NCBI RefSeq assembly: GCF_000424685.1
Contig: NZ_AUKJ01000019.1
Location: 124,001-188,000, forward strand
Source of the DNA: Methylococcus capsulatus str. Texas = ATCC 19069
GTDB taxonomy: Bacteria; Pseudomonadota; Gammaproteobacteria; Methylococcales; Methylococcaceae
DNA: 64,000 bases
Direction: 5' to 3'
In this document: positions 25,290 through 33,516 of the stretch, piece after piece
Layout of the letters: the number at the start of each line of letters is the position of its first letter
Position numbering within the stretch: position 1 is the first letter of the stretch
The notes under the pieces: generated by a model
What the model was told of the DNA's origin: nothing
The model's database searches: none
Seen by the model: only the letters and a program-made list of their open reading frames with translations
Program-made: the position numbers and the translations under genes

Positions 25290-26074
25290 CCGAACAGGCT
25301 GCGGCCGCCATCCACAGCGAGCACCTGTCCCGTGACATAGGGGGCTTGGTCCAGGAACCAGGCGACGGCCTTGGCGACGTCCAGTGGAGTGCCGGGCCGT
25401 CCCAAGGGGATGCGGTTCAGGATTTCGGCCTGTACGTCTGCATCCGTGCCCTGTTCGGGCCATAGAATCGCACCCGGCGCTACCGCATTCACGCGGATGG
25501 CCGGTGCCAGTTCCTTGGCAAGCGACCTGGTCAGCGCAACCAACCCCGCTTTGGCGATGCTGTATGCCGGATGGTTTTTTAGCGGCCTGTCGGCGTGGAT
25601 ATCGACGAGGTTCACCACGCAGCCCCGGTTGGCCGACAGCCAGGGCAAGGCGTGCTGGACCAGGAAAAACGGCGCGCGGAGATTGCTGCCCAGTAGTTCG
25701 TCCCACTGCTGGCTGGTCACCGATCCCATGGGGGTCGGATAGAAGACCGATGCATTGTTGACCAGTGCGTCGAGTCGGCCCCAGCGTCGGGCCGCCGCCG
25801 CGACCAGTGGCTCCAGGGCTTCGAGTACCAGCAGATCCGCGCCGATCGCCGCGGCCGAGTCGTTGCGGCGGCGGTTGAGGTCGTCGCAAAGCGTCGCGGC
25901 ATCCGTTTCCGAGCGATGGTAATGCACGATGATGCGGTAGCCTTGATCGTGCAGGTGGGCGGCAATGGCTGCACCGACTCGGCGGGCCGCTCCCGTGATC
26001 AGAGCCACCTTCCCCGCCGCCGGTCCCACTGAAGTCTTCATCGAATCGTCACCGTAGCGACCGCTTGCTGTCAT
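25286..26074 (-). CDS. short-chain dehydrogenase, pteridine reductase-like (FolM/PTR1)
   Basis: This 262-residue Rossmann enzyme has the nucleotide motif VALITGAARRVGAAIA; the ARR form is typical of pteridine reductases and FolM, where Arg helps select NADPH. NNASVFYPTP and the catalytic YSIAKAG (Tyr-x3-Lys) are present. The C-terminal VTGQVLAVDGGRSL matches the family. The location beside folB and folK supports reduction of dihydropterin or dihydrofolate, but other SDR substrates are possible. The ATG at 26074 follows GAGGA; Met12 is an alternative start. Confidence 0.85.
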   Translation of the reverse strand: MTASGRYGDDSMKTSVGPAAGKVALITGAARRVGAAIAAHLHDQGYRIIVHYHRSETDAATLCDDLNRRRNDSAAAIGADLLVLEALEPLVAAAARRWGRLDALVNNASVFYPTPMGSVTSQQWDELLGSNLRAPFFLVQHALPWLSANRGCVVNLVDIHADRPLKNHPAYSIAKAGLVALTRSLAKELAPAIRVNAVAPGAILWPEQGTDADVQAEILNRIPLGRPGTPLDVAKAVAWFLDQAPYVTGQVLAVDGGRSLFG

Positions 26075-26122
26075 GGTCGTCCTCTATGCTGGCCGAAGCA
26101 TTCGTTTCCCCGGAGCGTTGCC

Positions 26123-26650
26123 ATGAAACTGATCCACGCGATTCACCGTTGCGACGTATTCATGTTCATCTGGTTCATGAACCGCAAGCACCTCGAGCTC
26201 TGCGCGCGGTGCAGCCGTTGGGTTTCGCGCACCGGAGACGGTTTTCTCTACGCTTTACTCGGCCTGTACTGGTTCGCCGCCGGTGACGACCTGAGCCGGG
26301 CTTTGCTGAAAGCCGCTCTGCTGGCGTTCGCGATCGAGCGGCCGCTGTATTTCATCGTCAAGAACGGCCTGCGCCGCGACCGGCCTGCCGCGGCGATCCG
26401 GGATTACCACAGCTTCATCATTCCTTCCGACCGGTTCAGCTTCCCGTCCGGCCACACCTCGGGCGCGTTCCTGATGGCGACGGTCGTCGCCAGCGCCCAT
26501 CCCGCCTGGTTGCCGGCATTATACGGCTGGGCTGCCGCGGTGGGGCTGTCGCGCATTTTCCTGGGCGTCCACTTTCCCACCGATGTGCTCGTGGGGTTGG
26601 CCATGGGTACGAGCATCGCTTTCCTCAGCGTGGGAGTCTTTCTGACGTGA
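26123..26650 (+). CDS. PAP2-family membrane phosphatase
   Basis: The protein has 175 residues, with several hydrophobic helices. The three phosphatase motifs are in order: KNGLRRDRP (motif 1), FPSGHTSGAF (motif 2, with the general-acid His) and SRIFLGVHFPTDV (motif 3, with the nucleophilic His and its Asp). Such enzymes dephosphorylate undecaprenyl diphosphate, phosphatidate or similar lipids. Its TGA overlaps the GTG start of the following glycosyltransferase, so the pair may act on the same lipid-linked substrate. Confidence 0.9.
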   Translation: MKLIHAIHRCDVFMFIWFMNRKHLELCARCSRWVSRTGDGFLYALLGLYWFAAGDDLSRALLKAALLAFAIERPLYFIVKNGLRRDRPAAAIRDYHSFIIPSDRFSFPSGHTSGAFLMATVVASAHPAWLPALYGWAAAVGLSRIFLGVHFPTDVLVGLAMGTSIAFLSVGVFLT

Positions 26651-27711
26651 GAATCTTTTACGGCGTCCAGGCTACGGGCAACGGCCACATCACGCGGGCG
26701 CGCGTCATGGCGCCCGCGCTCAAGGCGGCCGGGTTCGAGGTGACCTATCTGTTCACCGGTCGGCCTTGGGATCATCTGTTCGAAATGGAGGTTTTCGGCG
26801 ACTACCTGTGGCGCAAAGGGCTGACATTTTCGACCAAGGCCGGACGGGTCTCCTATCTGAAGACCTCGGTTCACAATGACGTCCTCCGCTTCGTCCAGGA
26901 CATCCGGACGCTGGATCTTTCCCATTACGACCTGATCATCACCGATTTCGAGCCGGTCACGGCCTGGGCAGCCAGGATGCAGAAGCGCGAAGTCATCGGC
27001 ATCGGCCATCAATACGCATTCGGCTATCCCATCCCCAAGACCGGGGACGACATTCTCGCGCGTACCGTGCTCAAATATTTCGCCCCGGCCAGCGTCGAGC
27101 TGGGCCTGCACTGGCACCATTTCGACCAGCCGATCCTGCCGCCGGTCATCGAAACGCCGCCGGAACCGGAAGCGGTGCTCGAGCAAAAGGTTCTGGTCTA
27201 TCTCCCTTTCGAGGACATCCGCGAGATCGTGGCGCTGTTGGCGCCCCTGCGCGAATACGAATTCCACGTCTACAGCCCGGCGGTCAGCCGGGACCGGCCC
27301 GAGCACATCCATATCAAGCAACTGTCCCGTGCCGGCTTCCAGCGGGACCTGCGTGACTGCAGCTCGGTGATCTGCAATGCCGGATTCGAACTGGCGAGCG
27401 AGGCCTTGCAGATGGGCAAGAAGCTGCTGGTCAAGCCGCTGAGAGCGCAAATGGAGCAGCTTTCCAACGCCCTGGGGCTGGAACAGACGCAGCTCGGCGC
27501 GGTGATGCCGGAGCTGGACCGGGCGTCGGTGATACATTGGCTGAGGAACGGCCATGCCGTCCGGGTCGTCTACCCCAACGTGGCGTCCCACATCGTCGGC
27601 TGGCTGAAAAGCGGCGATCGGCACATCGACCATGCCTGGGTCCGCAGCGTGTGGGACGAGGTCCGCTACGATTATGGCGCCGACCCCGAGCGCCGGGCCA
27701 ACGCCGCCTAG
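26647..27711 (+). CDS. glycosyltransferase, MJ1255/VC2487-type
   Basis: The protein has 354 residues from a GTG start that overlaps the previous stop codon (GTGA). The GT-B fold is suggested by MRIFYGVQATGNGHITRARV at the N-terminus, typical of the MJ1255/VC2487 family, and by the C-terminal SSVICNAGFELASEALQMGKK segment that normally binds the nucleotide-sugar. LLVKPLRAQMEQLSNALGLE follows. There are no membrane segments. Donor and acceptor are unknown; coupling with a PAP2 phosphatase suggests envelope lipid glycosylation. Confidence 0.82.
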   Translation: MRIFYGVQATGNGHITRARVMAPALKAAGFEVTYLFTGRPWDHLFEMEVFGDYLWRKGLTFSTKAGRVSYLKTSVHNDVLRFVQDIRTLDLSHYDLIITDFEPVTAWAARMQKREVIGIGHQYAFGYPIPKTGDDILARTVLKYFAPASVELGLHWHHFDQPILPPVIETPPEPEAVLEQKVLVYLPFEDIREIVALLAPLREYEFHVYSPAVSRDRPEHIHIKQLSRAGFQRDLRDCSSVICNAGFELASEALQMGKKLLVKPLRAQMEQLSNALGLEQTQLGAVMPELDRASVIHWLRNGHAVRVVYPNVASHIVGWLKSGDRHIDHAWVRSVWDEVRYDYGADPERRANAA

Positions 27712-28526
27712 CCTTCGATTCCTCGCGTGTAGTCGAGCCAGGGACGGCTCTTGTCGCCGAACACCAGGAAGTAAGGATTCAACAGACTGTCTCTTGCGTT
27801 ATACACGAGCGGGGCGCCCGTGAGGTCGGTCACCGCGCCGCCGGCCTCGGTGACGACGCAATGTGCCGCCGCCGTATCCCATTCGGAAGTCGGACCGATC
27901 CGGGGATACAGATCGGCGGTTCCTTCCGCCACCAGACAGAGTTTGAGCGAACTGCCCATCGGCCGCAATTTACATTCTCCCAGCCGGTTCAGATAAGTCT
28001 CCATCGCAGCATTCACGTGCGACCGGCTGCCGACGACGACGGGATGCAGCGGTGCCTGGGCGCGCACCCGGATGCGTTGCGGTGTCTGGTCGCCGTGCTG
28101 GCGAAAGGCGCCACAACCTTCGGCGGCGAAATACGTCAGGTCCAGCGCAGGGGCGTGAACGACGCCCAGGACGGGCGCGTGTTCATGGATCAGGGCGATG
28201 TTCACCGTGAATTCCCCGTTTCTTTTCACGAATTCCTTGGTGCCGTCCAGCGGGTCGACCAGCCAGAGCGAAGACCAGTTTTTCCTGTCTTCGAACGCGT
28301 GAGCCGCTGACTCTTCCGAAAGTACCGGAAATTGGGGTCTCAGACGAGCCAGTCCGGCTACAATCAACTCATGCGATGCCAGATCCGCCGCCGTCAGTGG
28401 TGATTGGTCGGATTTCTGCGTGACGCTGAACTCCGAGTCATAGATCGCGAGGATAGCCCGGCCGGCCTCCTTGGCCAGCGCGACCACGGATTCGAGCAGG
28501 CGGGAAGGCTCCTTCATGATGGGCAT
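27708..28526 (-). CDS. cysQ: 3'(2'),5'-bisphosphate nucleotidase
   Basis: This 272-residue inositol-monophosphatase-fold enzyme removes the 3' phosphate from PAP or PAPS and so supports sulfate assimilation. It shows KSDQSPLTAADLASHE, PVLSEES, the metal-binding LVDPLDGTKEFVKRNGEF and the C-terminal SEWDTAAAHCVVTEAGG. The frame is open to 28583, but AAGGA nine bases upstream supports the ATG at 28526. It is convergent with the glycosyltransferase (4-bp overlap) and divergent from the HAD gene. Confidence 0.93.
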   Translation of the reverse strand: MPIMKEPSRLLESVVALAKEAGRAILAIYDSEFSVTQKSDQSPLTAADLASHELIVAGLARLRPQFPVLSEESAAHAFEDRKNWSSLWLVDPLDGTKEFVKRNGEFTVNIALIHEHAPVLGVVHAPALDLTYFAAEGCGAFRQHGDQTPQRIRVRAQAPLHPVVVGSRSHVNAAMETYLNRLGECKLRPMGSSLKLCLVAEGTADLYPRIGPTSEWDTAAAHCVVTEAGGAVTDLTGAPLVYNARDSLLNPYFLVFGDKSRPWLDYTRGIEG

Positions 28527-28591
28527 GGACTGATTTCCTTGGCTACTCACTGGGCTGGGCTTTCGACAAATCAAGCGAAACATGGTAACCG

Positions 28592-29245
28592 ATGATTCCC
28601 TGGAAGCGCATGCGCAGCGTGTTTCTCGACATGGACGGCACGTTGCTGGATCTCAATTTCGATAACCACTTCTGGCTCGAATTCGTGCCCCGGCGCTATG
28701 CCGACCGCAACGGCCTGAGCCTGGCGGAAGCCAAGGCGGAGCTGATGCCGAGGTTCCGGGCGATGGAAGGCCGGCTGGAGTGGTATTGCCTGGATTACTG
28801 GAGCCGGGTGCTGGGGCTGGACATTCCGGCCATGAAAGCCGAAATCGCCGGATTGATCGCGGTCCTGCCCCATGTGACCGAATTTCTCGATGCGGCGCGG
28901 TCGGCGGGGCTGCGGCTGGTCCTGGTGACCAATGCCCATCCCAAAAGCCTGGGACTCAAGCTCGAGAAAACCGCCCTCAACGTCTTCTTCGACGCCATCA
29001 TCAGCTCGCATGCCATCGGCCTGCCGAAGGAGGACCCTCTGTTCTGGCGGCGCCTGCACGACGTCGAGCCCTATGATCCGGAAACCACTCTGCTGGTCGA
29101 CGACAGCCTGCCGGTGCTGCGTTCGGCTCGGCAAACGGGGCCCAAGTACCTCGTGGCCGTGCGCAAGGCGGACAGCAAGCGGGCGGCGGCGAATATCGCC
29201 GAGTTTCCAGCCATAGATGACTTGCGGGCGATCACACCACAGTGA
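28592..29245 (+). CDS. HAD-family hydrolase, YrfG-like GMP/IMP nucleotidase
   Basis: The protein has 217 residues. HAD motif 1 is VFLDMDGTLLDL with nucleophile Asp13 and Asp15. Motif 2 is LVLVTNAHPKSLGLK. The conserved lysine and motif 4 appear in GLPKEDPLFW and TTLLVDDSLPVL. The helical cap region FDNHFWLEFVPRRYADRNGL and CLDYWSRVLGLDI strongly resembles E. coli YrfG/NudE-linked purine nucleotidase. The substrate assignment is from similarity only. Confidence 0.87.
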   Translation: MIPWKRMRSVFLDMDGTLLDLNFDNHFWLEFVPRRYADRNGLSLAEAKAELMPRFRAMEGRLEWYCLDYWSRVLGLDIPAMKAEIAGLIAVLPHVTEFLDAARSAGLRLVLVTNAHPKSLGLKLEKTALNVFFDAIISSHAIGLPKEDPLFWRRLHDVEPYDPETTLLVDDSLPVLRSARQTGPKYLVAVRKADSKRAAANIAEFPAIDDLRAITPQ

Positions 29246-29311
29246 AGACGTTTGCCGGCCTCCCGTGAGTGGAAGAGAGGCTTTCGTCGTCGTCACCCAT
29301 CGAGGGACGGG

Positions 29312-30343
29312 TCATCGATGATTGCCTCCTTCCATCATCCTGGCCCCGCATGCCATTTCCATTTCCCGCCGGTCGGTGGATGAGCCGTCTTTTCCGGGCT
29401 CCCTGGGCTGGAACGGGTTTTCGGTCATGTCGGCGTCCATGGCGGCGCGCTTGTGCCCTTTCCAGACCATCGGCCCCTTAGGGCCCAGCACCATGAGCGC
29501 TGCCAGCAGGCCGATCGTGACCAGGCTGAAGGAGCTGAGCTGGGCCAGGGTCAGCGGTCCGCGCAGTTGACATTTGCCCGCTGCCACACCTTCCTTGTAG
29601 AAGAGATAGGTGAACCAGATCAGGATCAGCAGATTGGCCGTGGTGAAGACGGGCATGAAGATCAGGACATGGTCGGGAATCATCATGACGACCACCATGG
29701 CACCCATGGTGCCCCCCATCACGCCGGCCATGAGGCCATGGATGACGGCCATCGGCCCGCAGCACCAGGCTGTGAGGACGCCATAAAGCGTGCCGAGCGA
29801 CATGCCGACCATGGCGCCGACGAAAAAGCCGTTGGTCGCTCCCAGCACGCCCCCGATCATGGTGCCGACCTGCATGCCGATGGTCATGCCTATCACCATA
29901 CCCATCATGTGCGAGGCATGGGCGTATATGTAGCTGCGGAGATACCCCAATGTCGCGATCAGCGGCACGACGCTGAGGTCGAGGTACACCATCCACCATC
30001 CGTAGCGGTCGAGAAACTGGGGATCGTCGGCGAAATAGTTCCAGTAGACGAGTCCCTGCAAGGCCAGAACGGCGCCGATGACCACGACGACGTTCAGGCC
30101 GAGCCTCAAAAGCGGGCCCAGCGAAGGTCCAGCGGGCGTCGTTTCGGTGGCTGGCGTAGAAGTGTCTGGAATGATCATGCCGGTGAACGATGTCCCGTCG
30201 GAATCCTCGCAGCATGGATCTTCGACCGATGGAGGCAGGGGGAGCGTGATGTCGTTGACCTTGATGGATACCACCCGGTTGGCGCTGTCGAACCTCAACT
30301 GCAGATCGAAATATCCCGACGTCTTGGTATTTTCTTCTGGCAT
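29312..30343 (-). CDS. Met/Gly-rich polytopic membrane protein of unknown function
   Basis: The protein has 343 residues from the ATG at 30343, supported by AGGAAA six bases upstream; the open frame to 31108 is a shadow of hslO. A soluble N-terminal part of about 100 residues (FDLQLRFDSANRVVSIKVND) contains a CC pair. After it come about seven hydrophobic segments. One stretch (about 180-270) has a glycine-zipper-like pattern of repeated G-M and x-G-x motifs, beginning HMMGMVIGMTIGMQVGTMIG. The C-terminus is polar and ends with a Met-rich tail. Methionine and paired cysteines would suit copper or other soft-metal handling, but that is speculation. Confidence 0.7.
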   Translation of the reverse strand: MPEENTKTSGYFDLQLRFDSANRVVSIKVNDITLPLPPSVEDPCCEDSDGTSFTGMIIPDTSTPATETTPAGPSLGPLLRLGLNVVVVIGAVLALQGLVYWNYFADDPQFLDRYGWWMVYLDLSVVPLIATLGYLRSYIYAHASHMMGMVIGMTIGMQVGTMIGGVLGATNGFFVGAMVGMSLGTLYGVLTAWCCGPMAVIHGLMAGVMGGTMGAMVVVMMIPDHVLIFMPVFTTANLLILIWFTYLFYKEGVAAGKCQLRGPLTLAQLSSFSLVTIGLLAALMVLGPKGPMVWKGHKRAAMDADMTENPFQPREPGKDGSSTDRREMEMACGARMMEGGNHR

Positions 30344-30719
30344 GTCGTTTCCTGGTATCGTTGGGAGCGTGGTGGCTGGCTGCGGTCTGGAGAAAAATGA
30401 CACTTTTACGGCGTGACCATTCCGCAATAACGGTGCCAATGACATTGACGGGGCATCCGATGCGCAGTGTACGGCGGTGCCTGGCTCAAGTCGTTGATTC
30501 GGGCGGGCGCTTTCGATGATGCGTGCCCGCTCACCCAGGACGGCACCGGCGCGTCTTCGGCGAAGCAGCCGGCGCTGCGACCTCGTGCCGCAGGGGTGAG
30601 GAGCCGGCGCCTTCCCGTCCATGCCGTGGACGGCTTCATGTGGGAGCAACGGGGAGATGCGATTGCGTGATATGCCGGTTACACGAGTGATTTCACTTGG
30701 CTGCCGGAGGTCGTACCAG
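30344..30719. other. intergenic, possible repeat
   Basis: These 376 bases between hslO and the membrane-protein gene hold no protein-like frame. A segment around 30530-30625 is rich in GCCGGCGC blocks and short dyads and may belong to a dispersed intergenic repeat. I could not confirm a second copy in this window. Confidence 0.35.
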
Positions 30720-31589
30720 TCAATGCTTGGTAGATGAAGGCGGGCTCTTGATTTCTTCGGAGAACAGGACGCCAATGTCGACGAGGTCGAACTGGTAGCG
30801 CTTGTTGCAGAAGTCGCAATCCACTTCCACGCAGCCTTTTTCCGCCAGTATGTCCTCCACATCCGCTTTGCCCAGGGCCAGCAGCGTGTCTTCGATGCGC
30901 TGCCGCGAACAGGAGCAACGGAATACCACGGGTTCGGCTTCGAATAGGCGTACTTTTTCCTCGTGATAGAGCCGGTAGAGCAGGTCTTCGAACGGCAGAT
31001 GAAGCATTTCGTGTTCCGTGACCGTGTCAGCCAGGGTGACCAGCCGCATCCAGTCTTCCTCGGTAGGCGTCTGGGTTGGAAGGGCCTGCAGGAACAGCCC
31101 GGCGGCACGCTGGCCGTCCGCGAATAGCCAGAGTCGGGTCGCCAATTGTTCGGAATGGGCGAAATAACCTTCCAGAGCCGCTGCGAGGCACTGTCCCTCC
31201 AGCGAGACCACGCCCTGGTAGGATTCCTCCCCCTCTTTCTGGATCGTGAGGACCAGCCTGCCCTCCCCGAAAACTTCGCTCAAGTTCCCTTCCGGCACCG
31301 GATCGCGCCAGTGGGCAAGGCCCCGTATCGTCTGGCGATGGGTGGCCTGGACCACCAACGTGTGCAATGGTCCCCGGCTCTGGGTCTGGATGATCAAGGC
31401 CCCTTTGAACTTGATCGTTCCGGAGAGCAGCGTCACGGCGGCGAGGGCCTGGCCCAGCTGACGGCTCACGTTGAGGGGATAGGTGTGCCGCTGAAGCACG
31501 GCCTGCCAGCTGGCATCGAGGCGGACCAGTTCGCCGCGGATGCCCATGTCTTCGAACAGGAAGCGCTGAAAGGTGTCGGAATTTTTCAT
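30720..31589 (-). CDS. hslO: redox-regulated chaperone Hsp33
   Basis: This 289-residue cytosolic holdase is activated by oxidation. The N-terminal core contains FLFEDMGIRGELVRLDASW and LLSGTIKFKGALIIQTQSRG. The C-terminal zinc switch has Cys225-x-Cys227 (CSCSRQRI) and Cys258-x2-Cys261 (CDFCNKRYQF), which release zinc and form disulfides under oxidative stress. Length is normal. It is divergent from msrA, another oxidative-damage gene, across 78 bp. Confidence 0.96.
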   Translation of the reverse strand: MKNSDTFQRFLFEDMGIRGELVRLDASWQAVLQRHTYPLNVSRQLGQALAAVTLLSGTIKFKGALIIQTQSRGPLHTLVVQATHRQTIRGLAHWRDPVPEGNLSEVFGEGRLVLTIQKEGEESYQGVVSLEGQCLAAALEGYFAHSEQLATRLWLFADGQRAAGLFLQALPTQTPTEEDWMRLVTLADTVTEHEMLHLPFEDLLYRLYHEEKVRLFEAEPVVFRCSCSRQRIEDTLLALGKADVEDILAEKGCVEVDCDFCNKRYQFDLVDIGVLFSEEIKSPPSSTKH

Positions 31590-31667
31590 GATGCCCGCAT
31601 TCTTCCGATGGAAAGGCCGGCATTATAGGGTTTTTCATTTCCCTCTCATTCAACGCGGGAGTTCGCT

Positions 31668-32336
31668 ATGTGGTTCAAGTCAGCCGGGTCGGCGTTGCCC
31701 GATCCTCACGATGCCCTGCCGGGTCGCGCTACGCCTCTGCAGGTGACCGAGACGCACTTCGTCCATGGCCGGCGGATCCGGCCGCCTTTCCCGTCGGGCA
31801 CGGCCAGAGCGTTCTTTGGGATGGGGTGCTTCTGGGGCGCGGAGCGGCGGTTCTGGACCTTGCCCGGCGTCTATTCGACGGCGGTCGGGTACGCCGGAGG
31901 GTCGACGCCCAATCCCACTTACGACGAGGTGTGTACCGGCAGAACCGGCCATGCCGAGGTCGTCCTCGTCGTATACGAGCCGGACAAGGTCGGTTTCGAC
32001 GCCCTGCTGCAGGTGTTCTGGACCTCGCACGATCCGACGCAGGGCATGCGTCAGGGCAATGATGTGGGGACACAGTATCGCTCCGTGGTTTTCGCCACCA
32101 CGCCGGAACAGCTCCAGTGGGCCCTGGTGTCACGCGATGCCTACGAGAGGGCGCTCGAACGGGCCGGCCGCGGCGGCATCACGACGGAAATCCGAATGGC
32201 CCCCGACTTCTATTATGCCGAAAGCTATCACCAGCAGTACCTGGCGCAGCATCCAAACGGCTATTGCGGGCTGCGCGGCACCGGGGTCGAGTGCCCGCCT
32301 TTCCGGATTGAACAATCGCGAGCCGATCCGATATGA
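31668..32336 (+). CDS. msrA: peptide methionine-S-sulfoxide reductase
   Basis: This 222-residue enzyme reduces methionine-S-sulfoxide in proteins. The catalytic motif [13 protein letters not shown] has Cys54, and [31 protein letters not shown] is the classic following segment. [23 protein letters not shown] and [15 protein letters not shown] complete the domain, with the resolving cysteine region near the end. An N-terminal extension of about 45 residues precedes the domain without a clear signal peptide. It is divergent from hslO. Confidence 0.96.
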   Translation: MWFKSAGSALPDPHDALPGRATPLQVTETHFVHGRRIRPPFPSGTARAFFGMGCFWGAERRFWTLPGVYSTAVGYAGGSTPNPTYDEVCTGRTGHAEVVLVVYEPDKVGFDALLQVFWTSHDPTQGMRQGNDVGTQYRSVVFATTPEQLQWALVSRDAYERALERAGRGGITTEIRMAPDFYYAESYHQQYLAQHPNGYCGLRGTGVECPPFRIEQSRADPI

Positions 32337-32369
32337 TCCCGGCCCTTCGTTTCGCCTCGACCAGCCGCC

Positions 32370-33164
32370 ATGAAGAAAGCAGCCGTACCGCTTCTGGGTA
32401 TCGTGATGAGCGCCTGTGCCACTTCGCCTCTGGGGCGGAACCAGCTCATGCTGTTGCCGGAGAGCCAGATGGCGATGCTGGGCGATCAGTCCTTTGCCGC
32501 TGTGAAGCGTGACGTGCCGGTCGATCCGGACCGGCAGGCCAACGACTACGTGCGCTGTGTCGCCGACGCAGTGACGCGCGAAGCCGGCGGAAGCTGGGAG
32601 GTCGTGCTGTTCAGGCAGGACAGCCCCAATGCCTTCGCCCTGCCCGGCGGCAAGATCGGCGTCCATACCGGCATGCTCCGTATCGCCCGCAACCAGGATC
32701 AACTGGCGACGGTGCTGGCCCATGAGGTCGCCCACGTGCTTTCCCGTCATGCCAACGAGCGCTTGTCCCAGCAGGTCGCCGTCCAGCAGGGACTGAATGC
32801 CATGCAAGCCTTGGCCGATCCATCGTCTTCTTCCGGCAAGACGCTGCTGGGGCTGCTGGGGCTCGGCGCGCAGTACGGGATTCTGATGCCTTACAGCCGC
32901 ACCCAGGAAAGCGAGGCGGATCTGCTCGGCCTGGATCTCATGGCGCGCGCCGGCTTCGATCCGCGCCAGAGCATCGAACTATGGAACAACATGGCAAACT
33001 CAGGGGGCGGCCAGCCGATCGAATTTCTGTCCACCCATCCTTCGCACGCCACCCGCATGCAGGATCTGGCAAAGCGGATGCCCCAGGCGCTCGATTTACA
33101 GCGCCAGGCGGCTGCACAAGGACATCGACCGCAGTGTGACGGGATAAGGGCGGGAGGCGGTTGA
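32370..33164 (+). CDS. M48-family metalloprotease, lipoprotein (LoiP/BepA-like)
   Basis: The protein has 264 residues. The signal MKKAAVPLLGIVMSAC is a lipoprotein signal with lipid attachment at Cys16. The zinc site is HEVAH (His118, Glu119, His122) in LATVLAHEVAHVLSRH, with the third ligand in SRTQESEADLLGLDLMARAGFDP. PNAFALPGGKIGVHTGML is also typical of M48 enzymes. Such proteins degrade misfolded outer-membrane proteins in the periplasm. It lies 33 bp after msrA, probably cotranscribed. Confidence 0.93.
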   Translation: MKKAAVPLLGIVMSACATSPLGRNQLMLLPESQMAMLGDQSFAAVKRDVPVDPDRQANDYVRCVADAVTREAGGSWEVVLFRQDSPNAFALPGGKIGVHTGMLRIARNQDQLATVLAHEVAHVLSRHANERLSQQVAVQQGLNAMQALADPSSSSGKTLLGLLGLGAQYGILMPYSRTQESEADLLGLDLMARAGFDPRQSIELWNNMANSGGGQPIEFLSTHPSHATRMQDLAKRMPQALDLQRQAAAQGHRPQCDGIRAGGG

Positions 33165-33516
33165 CGAACCCGGGGCAGGTCGAAGGAACAAACAAAACGC
33201 AGGGGGATCAGCCCTGCGTCGAAAGAGGAGGAGTCGCTCGCACTACCGTGCGGCGCGTCAACTCGAGGGAGGTAGTCTCGATGACGGGTTTAGGTTATCA
33301 AGCCACACCTGTGACGTGAATGTGACAAATTGTCGCGTGGCAGGATGTCGCACTGTTTGTCAAGTACCGTATCGGGACGGTAGACCGAAAGCCTTTGTTC
33401 TGCCGAGTATCCTTACCCGTGCACGGACTCGACATGCCGCTTGCCTGCCCGTTCCGTCCTCTGTGGCAAATTGCCGCAGATATCCTCCCCGTCCTCCCCA
33501 ACAGTAAGATAGGCGT
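33165..33516. other. intergenic with a hairpin
   Basis: This 352-bp region separates the M48 protease from regB. A perfect 8-bp stem ACGCAGGG/CCCTGCGT (33197-33204 and 33212-33219) lies 33 bp after the protease stop and probably ends that transcript, although the T-rich side faces the other strand. The regB promoter should be in the remaining part; no clear consensus pair was found. Confidence 0.45.

Noticed and set aside
30344-31108. N-terminal extension of the 29312-30343 membrane protein
   Set aside because: The extension is antiparallel-free shadow of hslO in a shifted frame; a good ribosome site supports the ATG at 30343.
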